40,991 bases of DNA from Acidobacteriota bacterium (GCA_027314025.1 DAHVCP010000008.1:1-40991), one strand, 5' to 3'; shown: positions 30,840-38,795, numbered from the stretch's first letter. The notes: generated by a model not told the origin, from the sequence alone. Program-made: numbers and translations.

Positions 30840-31793
30840 ATGCCGCGCGTTCGCTCTCAGCCCGCCCCATTCGTCGTGCCGCAAGCTCCCGGCTGGACCG
30901 CCCCGCGCCGCATGGTTCTGGCGACGGTTGCTGTCTTGCTCTTGGGGGCAGCGCTCCATTTGTGGTGGGCGTTTACCGGCGATTTCAGCGGGCTCGCTTT
31001 CTTCTACGCCTATCCCGGAGCGGTTTTTCTGGTGGTTGTGGTCACGTTGGGGGCGGCATGGAGCTGGCGGGCATGGCGCCAATTTGTTCCTGGGGACGCG
31101 CTGCGTGGCGCGTGGCTGGGCATTGCCTTGGCCGGGAGTTGCCAGTCGCTCGGCTACATTTTGGCCCACTGGCTCAGCCGCCCCACCTACCTGAACCCGT
31201 TCCGCGGCTGGGCCGTGGCGCATCCCGCCGCCGCCGCCGCGGTGAACGGCGCCGGCTTGGAGATCAGCGGGACGCTGGAGATGGTGGCCCTGGTGGCCGG
31301 TCTGGCGGTGGTGTTGCGGGCCTATCGGCGCGTCGGCCTGCTGCGCCGGCTGGCGGCGTGGGAATGGCTGTGCGCCGCCCTGTTGGCCGCGTATACGGGA
31401 CACGTCCTTTATGTCGTTGCCCGCGTGCAGACGGCGCCGTCGGCTCCGCCGGTCACCCTGGCCGCGGTGCTGGACTGGCTCAACAACCCTCTATTGGCAA
31501 TCTTGCTGATCGAGGCGCTGCTATTGCGCCGGGGCGTGGCCGCGATGCGCTGGGGCTTGATCGCCCGCTGCTGGGGTTCGCTGGCGCTGGCGATTGGGCT
31601 GACCGCGGCGGGCAGCGTATTGATGTGGGCCGTGGACTTCAGCTATATCCGCTGGCCCTGGTCCAGTTTGACCTGGTACGTGTGGTTCCCGGCCGCGGCG
31701 GCCTATGCGCTGGCGCCGGCGTATCAGTTGCAAGCCGCCGCCGTGGCGCGCCGGCAATTGGCTCGGGCCCGGGCGGCCCGCGCCGCCAGCTAA
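30840..31793 (+). CDS. Polytopic membrane protein in sigma/anti-sigma operon
   Basis: The 317-residue protein has about eight hydrophobic segments (for example MVLATVAVLLLGAALHLWW, YPGAVFLVVVVTLGAAW, EMVALVAGLAVVLRAY, WLCAALLAAYTGHVLYVV, RCWGSLALAIGLTAAGSVLMW). Trp-rich loops and a basic C-terminal tail (RRQLARARAARAAS) complete it. I do not recognise the family. It starts 5 bp after the anti-sigma stop, so it is likely co-transcribed and could sense the signal or be the regulated target. Confidence 0.75.
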   Translation: MPRVRSQPAPFVVPQAPGWTAPRRMVLATVAVLLLGAALHLWWAFTGDFSGLAFFYAYPGAVFLVVVVTLGAAWSWRAWRQFVPGDALRGAWLGIALAGSCQSLGYILAHWLSRPTYLNPFRGWAVAHPAAAAAVNGAGLEISGTLEMVALVAGLAVVLRAYRRVGLLRRLAAWEWLCAALLAAYTGHVLYVVARVQTAPSAPPVTLAAVLDWLNNPLLAILLIEALLLRRGVAAMRWGLIARCWGSLALAIGLTAAGSVLMWAVDFSYIRWPWSSLTWYVWFPAAAAYALAPAYQLQAAAVARRQLARARAARAAS

Positions 31794-31835
31794 GCTTCGG
31801 ATGAGGATAATGATGGCGCGCGCAGCCGCCGTCGC

Positions 31836-33752
31836 CTAATCACCGTCGCCGGTATCCAGCGCCAGCCAGCCTCGCGCCGCGCCGTCGTTGTCGAGGAAGG
31901 CGATCGCGGCGCCCCCCGCCTGCATGCGAATTTGCGCCTGCGGCCGGCGGTTGCCCGCCGCCAAGGTCAGGCGCGGTCCCTCCGCATCCACCGCCAGTTC
32001 GGCGCGCTGATTGGCGCTGGGATCCAGAATCGCCAGCGCGGTTTCGCCTTCGCGCATGGCCAACAGGGCGGTCAGCGGTCCCGCATCCGGCATCAGGCCC
32101 AGGTAGGAGGTCGCTTCTCCGCCCACGCCAAACCATGCCGTGCTGCCTTCGCCCGCGGGCAGCAGACCTAGCCGCATGCCGTCGTCGGTCACTGCCAGCA
32201 GCGCGCGCGGCGACGCTTGCGCGTCATTCAACTCCAACCGGCAGGTGGTCGCGTCGGTCGCCCAGGCGCCGCGCAAACGCCCGGCGGGGTCGAGCAAGCC
32301 GGCGGTGGCCGCATCCCCGGCGAATTGCAGCCAGGGATGTTCGGCGCCGGCGGCATCGGTCCAGTAGGCGGTGGCGGCGGTTTCATTGACCGCCAAGCGC
32401 AGGCGTCCGCTGGCGTGCGCCGCTCCGGCCAACGTCAGACTGGGGCCATCCTCGGCCAGTTGCAATTGGCCTTTCGTAGCGCCGCTGGCGGGGAAGCCGC
32501 TCGGCAGCGCCGACAGGTCGGGCGGCAGCCGCACCTGCGCGGCGGGCGTGCCATCGGCCGCCAGCATCGCCACCACGGCATCGCTGGTGGTGGCGCCAGG
32601 CGTCAGCGAGGACTGCTGGCGCAAGCGCAGCCGCTGGTTGGCGTCGCGCAGTTCGATGCCCGCCGGTCCGGCGGCGGGCTGGTGGAAGAGCGCGCGCGGC
32701 TCTTCTCCGCCGTCGCCTAGCCGCGCTTCCCATCCATCGTCGTGCCAAACCATGCGCGCCTCCGGCCCGCTGCCTTCGGCGCCCAGCACCAGCTCCGGTC
32801 CTCCGCTGGTGCAGCGCAGAATGGCCCGTCCCTGGCGGGAGTCGCCGGCGATCGCCAAGCAGGGTCCATCGGCGTCCGCGTGCAACGCGGCGCGCTGCAC
32901 GCCGTCGGGGCTGAACAAGCGAATGGCGGCGCCGCCTTCGGTCATGCCCAAGTGAGCGCGCATTTGGCCCCGTTCGTTCCACAGGGGCAGGCACTCCGCG
33001 CGCAGCTCGGCGGCCCGCGTACCATCCGCGCCCAGCACCGCCAAGCACGGTTTCCCCGCTTCCAGCGCGACCACCGCCCGGCGCCGCTGCTCGCCGTCGC
33101 GCAGGGCGACAACGGCGGTGTCGGCGACCGCCAGTTCCGCCGTGGGTTGGCCGTCGGGGTCCACCAATGCCAGCCATGCGCCGAGCTCGGTCACCGCCAG
33201 ATGCGCCACGATCTCGCCGGCCCCGGCCAGAAAAACCATATGCGGCCCATCGGCTTCCATGGCCACCAGCGCCCGGTCGGCGCCGTGTTCATCGCTGAGC
33301 GCCAATCCCGGCGTGCCGGAACGGGAACGCAGGCGCAAACGGCCATGGATGTTGCCGGCGCCATCCACCAATCCCAAATACGAGCTGTCCCCCGCCAGGC
33401 CCAGCCAAACCCGCGTTTCTCCCGCGGTGTCGAATAAAGCGATGCCCGCGCCTTCGGCGCCCAGCCGCACCTGCGCCCGCGCCCGGCGCTCGGCGTCGGC
33501 AAAGGTGATCTTCGGTCCTTCCGCGCCCAGAGCCAACTGCCCGCGCACGCGCTGCTGCTCATCGAGCAGGGTCAAATAGGACGCTTGCCCCGCCAACCCC
33601 AGCCAGGCGCGCGTTTCGCCGCTGCCCAACTGAAACGCAATGCCGGGATCGTCGCCTCCCAGCTGCACCCGCGCCATGACCGGTTCCACCCCGCGCCCAG
33701 GATTGGCGGGCGCGGGCGCCGGAACGGGAGCGGGACTATCGCTAAAGGGCAT
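31836..33752 (-). CDS. Large protein of about 27 beta-type 22-residue repeats
   Basis: The product is about 638 residues (from the ATG at 33,752; a TTG six codons upstream is an alternative). After a Pro/Ala-rich head (PAPVPAPAPANPGRG), nearly the whole chain is a tandem repeat of about 22 residues. The loose consensus is xRAxLxLxxxGPxLxLxDxxGx, clearest at the N-terminal end (RAWLGLAGQASYLTLLDEQQ; RAQVRLGAEGAGIALFDTAG; RVWLGLAGDSSYLGLVDGAG) and again at the C-terminus. Alternating hydrophobic residues and DxxG turns suggest a beta-solenoid or stacked beta-hairpins. No signal peptide, Cys pairs or enzyme motif are seen. Function is unknown; a scaffold, adhesin-like or binding role is only a guess. 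Confidence 0.8.
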   Translation of the reverse strand: MPFSDSPAPVPAPAPANPGRGVEPVMARVQLGGDDPGIAFQLGSGETRAWLGLAGQASYLTLLDEQQRVRGQLALGAEGPKITFADAERRARAQVRLGAEGAGIALFDTAGETRVWLGLAGDSSYLGLVDGAGNIHGRLRLRSRSGTPGLALSDEHGADRALVAMEADGPHMVFLAGAGEIVAHLAVTELGAWLALVDPDGQPTAELAVADTAVVALRDGEQRRRAVVALEAGKPCLAVLGADGTRAAELRAECLPLWNERGQMRAHLGMTEGGAAIRLFSPDGVQRAALHADADGPCLAIAGDSRQGRAILRCTSGGPELVLGAEGSGPEARMVWHDDGWEARLGDGGEEPRALFHQPAAGPAGIELRDANQRLRLRQQSSLTPGATTSDAVVAMLAADGTPAAQVRLPPDLSALPSGFPASGATKGQLQLAEDGPSLTLAGAAHASGRLRLAVNETAATAYWTDAAGAEHPWLQFAGDAATAGLLDPAGRLRGAWATDATTCRLELNDAQASPRALLAVTDDGMRLGLLPAGEGSTAWFGVGGEATSYLGLMPDAGPLTALLAMREGETALAILDPSANQRAELAVDAEGPRLTLAAGNRRPQAQIRMQAGGAAIAFLDNDGAARGWLALDTGDGD

Positions 33753-33940
33753 GGTGGTGAGGACAGCCAATGGGGGGTTTCTCCCGGTTCAACCGGCTTT
33801 CTGCCGTCAACGGCGCGGCTTGTCCAACTGTGGCACTTCTATTTGCGCGGAAGCAATGTTCGCTCCGAAAGCTGCGGTAATCAATCGTGCCCCGGCCTTA
33901 GGGACAGTCGCGCCGCCGCTCCGCGATGCGCGCGCCGCGC

Positions 33941-35038
33941 TTATCCCGCGGCGGCGCCGAACCGATGGCGCAGCAGCGCCGCGAGCGGCCAGCCGTAGGC
34001 TTGCTCCAGCGGCGCCACGCGCTGCGCCGCATAGTCCAGCGCGGCCGCGGCCATGGCGCGCTGCAACGCCTCGGCGCCGGATTCCAGCGTGGTCCGGATC
34101 GGCGCGACGGCGGGCGGCGCGGCGGCGGCGCCGCTGAGGGCGATGACCCCGGTCTGGTCAAATCCCCAGCGGTCGCGCGCTTCCTCCCACGCCCGCCGCG
34201 CCGGCCGGTCCCAGGCGCCGGGAGTGCAGACCACACACCACAAGCGCCCGGCGAACTCCGCCACCACGTGTGGTGGCATCGCCCCGGCCAGGGCCCGCGG
34301 CCACAGGACGTTGGCGCAGCCCAATTCACTCAGCCGTTCCGTCAACCAGAGCAGCGGCCATTGTTGCTCGCTGCGCGCCGCCTGCGCCGAGGGCGCGTAG
34401 GCGTCGTCCTCCCGCGACGGCGCGGACGCCAGATGGGCGGCAGCCAGGCGGTCCAGCGCGGCCCGGGCGTCGGCGGATTCCGCCAACAGATCGGCGCCGC
34501 GCAGCCGGCCGGCCTGTTGCAATCGCTCCAGCCAGGCGCGGGCGGCGGGGTCGGCCAGCAGCGCGGCCCGGTCGAGATCCTCCAAGCGCAGACGGGGCGG
34601 GGCGTACTCACCGCTGGCGGCCAGGGGTTCCAAGCGCCTCGGCTGCAACGGATCGCGCCACGCCGGCTCGGCTTCCCCCGCCAGGACCGCATTCCACGCG
34701 GCGCGCCAGACATGCAACGGATTGGCCGCGGCCAGCCCGCTCGCCCGGATCAAGCCAATTTCCAACTCCGGTTCTTCCCTGGGGGCGGGGTACTTCGCCA
34801 CGGCGTAAAACCACTCCGCCGGCGATTCCGCTCCCGGCGCGAAGAAAATGCCGCCGCTCAGCGCCGCGGTCGCGCGCATGGGCGGCGCGGCGCCACGGTC
34901 CGGCAGCGCCGCGGCGAAGCCATCGGCGGCGGCCCGCGCCGCCGACCGCCAGCCGGCCCGCACCAGCCAGTCTTCGGCGGCGGCCATTGCCGCCGCCGTA
35001 ACCGCTCGTGGCGTTACTAGGAATTCCGTCCGGATCAT
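33941..35038 (-). CDS. Unrecognised 365-residue protein
   Basis: The product is Ala-rich and apparently soluble. The N-terminal part (FLVTPRAVTAAAMAAAEDWLVRAGW, then GGIFFAPGAESPAEWFYAVAKYP) and the C-terminal part (MPPHVVAEFAGRLWCVVCTPGAWDRPARRAWEEARDRWGFDQTGVIAL) look like alternating strands and helices. I see no known catalytic motif, signal peptide or membrane helix. It is on the same strand as, and 188 bp upstream of, the repeat protein, and divergent from the gene at 35,226 across a 187-bp gap. The three may form one functional locus, but that is inferred from position only. Confidence 0.7.
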   Translation of the reverse strand: MIRTEFLVTPRAVTAAAMAAAEDWLVRAGWRSAARAAADGFAAALPDRGAAPPMRATAALSGGIFFAPGAESPAEWFYAVAKYPAPREEPELEIGLIRASGLAAANPLHVWRAAWNAVLAGEAEPAWRDPLQPRRLEPLAASGEYAPPRLRLEDLDRAALLADPAARAWLERLQQAGRLRGADLLAESADARAALDRLAAAHLASAPSREDDAYAPSAQAARSEQQWPLLWLTERLSELGCANVLWPRALAGAMPPHVVAEFAGRLWCVVCTPGAWDRPARRAWEEARDRWGFDQTGVIALSGAAAAPPAVAPIRTTLESGAEALQRAMAAAALDYAAQRVAPLEQAYGWPLAALLRHRFGAAAG

Positions 35039-35213
35039 TCAGCGTCACCGGGCGGCGCGCGCCATCCATTCCGCCGTCCGCCCCTCAGAATGCCACGCTG
35101 GCGGGCATTTTCTTCCCGGCCAGGGGTAACCGGAAGGCGCACCTGTTCCTCCGGCCGGGTGCAGATGGGGTTCTACTGTACGCCGCCGCCGCGGCGCGCC
35201 GCCCCGCGCCGCC

Positions 35214-35219
35214 TATAAT
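35214..35219 (+). promoter_or_regulatory. Consensus TATAAT, leaderless start
   Basis: A perfect TATAAT ends 6 nt before the ATG at 35,226. Transcription would begin on the start codon. This is the clearest example of the window-wide pattern. Confidence 0.6.
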
Positions 35220-35225
35220 GCCGCC

Positions 35226-36497
35226 ATGAGCGTAGTCAGCGGCGCCGAACCAACCTTCGCCGGACCCTTGGTATCGGAGCCGGTTTCGGCCAAGCAGCAG
35301 TGGGAACGCAAGCTGCGGGCGGATATTGAAAGCACCTTGCAGGAGGCGATGCGCACGCTGCGCTTCGCGCTGGAAAGCCGCCTGCAACAAGAGTTGAACG
35401 CCGGCTTGGCCAACGCCCTCCACGACGCCAGCCCCGCCGTGCAGCAGGCGCTGGTGCGGCGCGTGGGCAGCTGGTCGGCGCAACTGCCGCCGCCCCAGAC
35501 CGAGCCCTGGGCCGCTTGGATTGGCGGGCTGCTGGATGCCGCCGAGCCGCCGCGGATTTTATCCGCTTTGTTCGCAGCCGCCAGTGCGCTGGCCCCACAT
35601 TTGGCTATTTACGTGGTGCGCGGTCCGGCGGCGATCGCCTGGCGCTGTAGCGGTATTCACGCGCCCGCGCGCATGGACTGGGAGAACGGCGATTCGGTGT
35701 TTCGCCGGGCCATTTCCACCGGCTTGCCGGTGCAGTGGCGGCCGGGGGTGGCTGGCGCTCCGGGCGCGCCTTGGGGGCCCGCCGGCGCCGTATATCCGCT
35801 TTCGGTGCGCGGCAAGACCATCGCCTTGCTCTGCCATGAGGCGAACCGCGCCGCCGGTCAGGCCGCGGGCAATTCCGCCGCCGACGCCGGAGTCGAATCC
35901 CGCATGGCGGTGCTGGCGCGCGTGGCCAGCCTAAGTTTGGAGCAGGCGATGCACCAAGGCGGCGGCCTGGCGCTGCACGCCGAGTCGGCGCTGGACACCG
36001 CCTCGGAAGCCCCGCCCGCGCCCGCCGAATTCCCCGTGGCCGCGCCGGAACCCGAAGCGGCGCTGCCGGCCGCGACGGCGGAAGAACCGCCGCCACCCCG
36101 GTCACCCGTTGCTTGGGACCAGACGGCGGCGACCGAAGCCCTCGCTGCTGCGGACGCCGTCCCAGAAAAGGACGCCGCGGACAACGAAGCCAGCCTGCCC
36201 TCCGCGGATGCTCCTCAGGCCGCCCGCGCCCGCCGCTTCGCCAAAGTGCTGGCGCAGGACTTGGAGCTGTACCTCCAGCGGGACCGCCCCGGCGAACTCG
36301 CCGCCGCCCGCGAGCAGCGCGACCTTTATGGCCGCCTTCAGGAAGATTTGGACAAATGCCGCCAGTCTTTCCTGGAGCGTTATCCCGCCGATAGCGGCTT
36401 GGGGCTGGAGCTTCTGGACGACCAGCTGATCGCCATCCTGGCGCAAGGCGATGCCGCCATGCTCGGTCCCGCCTATCCGCGCACCGTCGCGCAATAA
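35226..36497 (+). CDS. Possible GAF-like regulatory protein, unrecognised
   Basis: The product has 423 residues. The N-terminal about 75 residues are helical (WERKLRADIESTLQEAMRTLRFALESRLQQELN). The middle (about 100-240: RILSALFAAASALAPHLAIYVVRGPAAIAWRCSGI, GAVYPLSVRGKTIALLCHEAN) has the strand/helix order of a degenerate GAF-type sensor domain. An Ala/Pro/Glu linker follows (about 250-330). The C-terminal segment ARRFAKVLAQDLELYLQRDRPGELAAAREQRDLYGRLQEDLDKCRQSFLERY resembles a helical tail found at the end of several acidobacterial and deltaproteobacterial regulatory proteins, from memory. No catalytic motif is seen. Confidence 0.7.
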   Translation: MSVVSGAEPTFAGPLVSEPVSAKQQWERKLRADIESTLQEAMRTLRFALESRLQQELNAGLANALHDASPAVQQALVRRVGSWSAQLPPPQTEPWAAWIGGLLDAAEPPRILSALFAAASALAPHLAIYVVRGPAAIAWRCSGIHAPARMDWENGDSVFRRAISTGLPVQWRPGVAGAPGAPWGPAGAVYPLSVRGKTIALLCHEANRAAGQAAGNSAADAGVESRMAVLARVASLSLEQAMHQGGGLALHAESALDTASEAPPAPAEFPVAAPEPEAALPAATAEEPPPPRSPVAWDQTAATEALAAADAVPEKDAADNEASLPSADAPQAARARRFAKVLAQDLELYLQRDRPGELAAAREQRDLYGRLQEDLDKCRQSFLERYPADSGLGLELLDDQLIAILAQGDAAMLGPAYPRTVAQ

Positions 36498-36548
36498 GCC
36501 GCCGCCCATTTTGCCCAGCAATCCGCCGGGCAAGCCGTGGCATTCCTT

Positions 36549-36567
36549 CGTGCGCCGTGGGCGCACG
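36549..36567 (+). terminator. Hairpin after the 35-kb gene
   Basis: CGTGCGCCGTGGGCGCACG forms an 8-bp perfect stem with loop GTG, 52 bp after the stop. It is followed by GGGAGTTTCG, so the U-tract is poor. It could be a terminator or another hairpin repeat. Confidence 0.35.
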
Positions 36568-36663
36568 GGGAGTTTCGCGGCATTCCCGCACCTGCTTTCA
36601 CCCCGGGCAAAAGGCGGGGTCTCCGCGATGTGTACTAGCCGGTGGCCTGCCGGCGCGAGGTTC

Positions 36664-36692
36664 TTGCGATGCGCCGGCGATGGTGCTTAACT
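36664..36692 (+). promoter_or_regulatory. Candidate promoter for the micro-ORF transcript
   Basis: TTGCGA (36,664-36,669) and TGC-TTAACT (36,687-36,692) are separated by 17 nt. A start near 36,699 would give a leader of about 22 nt containing the strong Shine-Dalgarno at 36,706-36,715. Confidence 0.4.
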
Positions 36693-36705
36693 GAAGGCAC
36701 GCTAG

Positions 36706-36715
36706 AAAGGAGGTG
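36706..36715 (+). promoter_or_regulatory. Near-perfect Shine-Dalgarno for the micro-ORF
   Basis: AAAGGAGGTG is complementary to the 16S rRNA 3' end over about nine bases, with GGAGG ending 7 nt before the GTG at 36,721. It is the strongest ribosome-binding site in the window, where most genes have none. Confidence 0.65.
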
Positions 36716-36720
36716 GTCCA

Positions 36721-36780
36721 GTGGAAGATTCCGGCAGTAGACGTTTAGACATTTGGACTAGCGAGGTGGCTGAAGGCTAG
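36721..36780 (+). CDS. Micro-ORF, 19 codons
   Basis: GTG to TAG encodes VEDSGSRRLDIWTSEVAEG (Met at position 1 if initiated). Support comes from the near-perfect Shine-Dalgarno at ideal spacing, a plausible promoter, and the 16-bp perfect palindrome GGCGCTCGCGAGCGCC (36,780-36,795) that starts on the last base of the stop codon. Two more hairpins follow (36,817-36,830 and 36,856-36,888). It could be a leader peptide of an attenuator or a stand-alone small protein. The sequence has no run of one amino acid of the kind that classic attenuators use. The next gene downstream is tRNA-Gly, 455 bp away. Confidence 0.45.
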   Translation: MEDSGSRRLDIWTSEVAEG

Positions 36781-36855
36781 GCGCTCGCGAGCGCCCGCCG
36801 CAGTACTTTCCTTGGACGGCTTGCGAGCCGCCCCAGCTAATCCAATCAGTCCACC

Positions 36856-36888
36856 CGGGCCCCGCCGCCACTACGGCCGCGGGGCCCG
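36856..36888 (+). terminator. Strong GC hairpin, possible terminator of the micro-ORF transcript
   Basis: GGGCCCCGC (36,857-36,865) pairs with GCGGGGCCC (36,879-36,887), with an extra C-G pair outside and a 13-nt loop. The tail TATCGTTCCCC is only moderately U-rich. The hairpins at 36,780-36,795 and 36,817-36,830 (CGGCT-TGCG-AGCCG) lie just upstream. Confidence 0.4.
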
Positions 36889-37060
36889 TATCGTTCCCCT
36901 ACTTGTCCATCTGGCGCCGAGACGCCCCGGCGCCCGGCGCGCCCCCGGGGCGGTCCCAGACGGCCTTGCCAGCGGGGAAGGCCGGCGGCCGGCGCGGCAG
37001 GGCCGCCAAATTCCCCGGCGCCGCGGGCGCGCTGGCAATCGCTGCGGCCCGCCCTCCAGC

Positions 37061-37180
37061 GAAGCGGCGCGGCCCCCGGCCCAGCCGGCGCGCAAGCGGG
37101 ACGCGCGGCGGACCCGGGGTCCCCAACGCGCAGCGGCGCGCGTTGGGGTGGGCAGCCGCGCTGGGGCCCGCGCCAAGCAA
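37061..37180. repeat. Long intergenic repeat, copy 2
   Basis: It matches copy 1 (24,160-24,318) over its whole length apart from the insert in copy 1. It ends in the shared GGGGCCCGCGCCAAGCAA immediately before the tRNA promoter. Confidence 0.8.
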
Positions 37181-37188
37181 TGCCAGGC

Positions 37189-37218
37189 TTGGCGGCTGCC
37201 GCGCCGCCATGTTACATT
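37189..37218 (+). promoter_or_regulatory. Promoter of the tRNA-Gly/tRNA-Cys transcript
   Basis: TTGGCG (37,189-37,194) and TACATT (37,213-37,218) are spaced 18 nt and lie 16 nt before the first tRNA base. This is one of the few places in the window with a recognisable -35. Confidence 0.55.
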
Positions 37219-37234
37219 GAATCTCCTGAGGACT

Positions 37235-37309
37235 GCGGGAGTAGCTCAGTGGTAGAGTGCGACCTTGCCAAGGTCGATGTCGCGGGTTCGAATCCCGTCT
37301 CCCGCTCCA
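37235..37309 (+). tRNA. tRNA-Gly (anticodon GCC)
   Basis: The acceptor GCGGGAG pairs with CTCCCGC. The D-arm AGCTCAGTGGTAGAGT, the anticodon stem CGACC/GGTCG with anticodon GCC (37,267-37,269), and the T-arm GCGGGTTCGAATCCCGT are all present. The encoded CCA end is included. Confidence 0.97.
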
Positions 37310-37338
37310 AATTCTCCCCTCCCTCCTGTTCACCGCCC

Positions 37339-37413
<75 letters not shown>

Positions 37414-37733
37414 ATCTTTTCAACGACTTACGGGTTTTCTCCGCCGTCCGTTGGTTCGCAAACGCTTCACTGAAAATAAAGGACTTACGACGGGCATCTA
37501 CCAGTATGTCCCGTCAATTTTCACAGCAGTAGACTGCGCTGCCTGGCGCACCTGAACCGAGTTGCCGCGTTGGCACGCTCCCACGCCGCCTTGCCTCGGT
37601 GCCGCAGTTCCCCCATCGCTGAATAGCACGCCCCTTGGCCCCGACTCATCCCCGTGGCGGCGCGGCCAGAGGCCAGCGCCCAATTTGGCCCAGCAGAACG
37701 CAGGGCCCACGGCCACGCCGCCGTCTCCGCCTC
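37414..37733. other. Gene-free stretch after tRNA-Cys
   Basis: About 320 bp of lower G+C than the surroundings. I see no convincing gene on either strand. GACTTACG occurs at about 37,428 and 37,482. It might contain decayed integration debris, but nothing recognisable is left. Confidence 0.5.
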
Positions 37734-38264
37734 CTAGGAGTTATTCCATTTCGCCTTGGGCGGCATCGTGGCGTGGATGCCGGTTTTGGCCTGGAGAAGC
37801 TCCACGACGGTCTTGTAATCGTGTTTGTTGACCTGGAAAACCGCAATATCTCCCTTGGGGAGGTAGCGAGGGTTCGCCCGGAAATCCGCCCGCTCGGTTT
37901 TGGCGATGGCCGGATTGCTGTTGAACTCAATCGTCACGTAGTGCTTTTTCTTTTTTGAAAACAGCGCCACCAAGCCGATTGGCCCGGTCAGCAGGGCCAA
38001 CCCGACGGCCACGCCGACGCGGCGGCCCACCTTGTGTCCGTAGGCGAGCCCGGTGACGTCCGCGAACGGAACGGCCCAAAGCTTGCCGTGCTTCATGGCG
38101 AACGATAACCGGTTGCCGCCGATATACAGCTTCCCCTGGGTCTTCGCATTGATGCTGCTGACCGTTCCGCCCATGTACTCGGATTTGTTGCCGCGGACCG
38201 CGGCGAGCATCACGCTCGGGGCAAAGAGCGCACCGCAGAGCAAAAGGGACAATAACCGCTTCAT
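37734..38264 (-). CDS. Small exported protein of an acidobacterial type, function unknown
   Basis: The 176-residue protein has a signal peptide (MKRLLSLLLCGALFAPSVMLAA). Its body reads YMGGTVSSINAKTQGKLYIG, FADVTGLAYGHKVGRRVGVAVGLALL, a hydrophobic segment ending LFSKKKKHYVTIEF, and IAVFQVNKHDYKTVVELLQAKTGIHA. The combination of a YxGGTV start, GxKVGRRVG, a short membrane-like segment and SKKKKHxxTI recalls a family common in Acidobacteriota with no known role; this is recalled, not searched. GGAGGA sits 5 nt before the ATG at 38,264, which is preferred over a TTG four codons upstream. Confidence 0.8.
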   Translation of the reverse strand: MKRLLSLLLCGALFAPSVMLAAVRGNKSEYMGGTVSSINAKTQGKLYIGGNRLSFAMKHGKLWAVPFADVTGLAYGHKVGRRVGVAVGLALLTGPIGLVALFSKKKKHYVTIEFNSNPAIAKTERADFRANPRYLPKGDIAVFQVNKHDYKTVVELLQAKTGIHATMPPKAKWNNS

Positions 38265-38445
38265 CGCTTCCTCCAAAGTTCAGGTTCTCGGGGGGATGGC
38301 GCCAGGTTGGCACGCGCCGCGCCGGGGCGACAAGGGGCCACCTTGATGCGGCATCCGCGCGGGCACCTGGGCCGACGGCCAGGATCTGCGCACGACGTAT
38401 ACAGCCTGCGGGGTGCATGGGGCGCGACCCCGCCGACGCCCCCCT

Positions 38446-38658
38446 TTACTTGTTTCCGCCGGACAACTGTTCCGGGGCGGCGCGGCGCTCCCGCTCGGCC
38501 ACGAATTCCTGAACCACCCGCCGCCAGATGGCGCGGTCCATCGCGGCCAGTTCGGCGGCGGTAAAATGCCGCCGGGCTATGCGCAGGAATTCCGCGGCAG
38601 TCGGCGTTGGGCCCTGGCAGGGGTTTTGGGCGGCGGGCCGCACGCCTTTTTTTCCCAT
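38446..38658 (-). CDS. Small hypothetical protein
   Basis: The 70-residue product starts MGKKGVRPAAQN. Its C-terminal half (AAEFLRIARRHFTAAELAAMDRAIWRRVVQEFVAERERRAA) is predicted amphipathic helix with good coding character. No domain is recognised. The frame is open far upstream, but that DNA is the A/T-rich repeat region and does not look like protein. It is likely an accessory gene of the element that continues rightward. Confidence 0.45.
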   Translation of the reverse strand: MGKKGVRPAAQNPCQGPTPTAAEFLRIARRHFTAAELAAMDRAIWRRVVQEFVAERERRAAPEQLSGGNK

Positions 38659-38795
38659 TTCTTGAGCGCATGTCAACCCCCCAGGCGGGTGGTGCGGGCC
38701 GTTCCAGGCCGCGCCGCGGGCGCAGAGCGGATTAATTTCCGGTGCGCGCCTTAGGCCATTGGCGGGGGTTTCGATGTCCAGCACGAAAAAGACGC

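Noticed and set aside
36701..36720. Fragment of 16S rRNA antisense 3' end (AAAGGAGGTGGTCC)
   Set aside because: The match covers only the anti-Shine-Dalgarno segment and nothing rRNA-like flanks it. It is explained as a strong ribosome-binding site for the micro-ORF.
37498..37716. 72-codon minus-strand frame after tRNA-Cys
   Set aside because: No ribosome-binding site, promoter or recognisable motif; coding character is weak.
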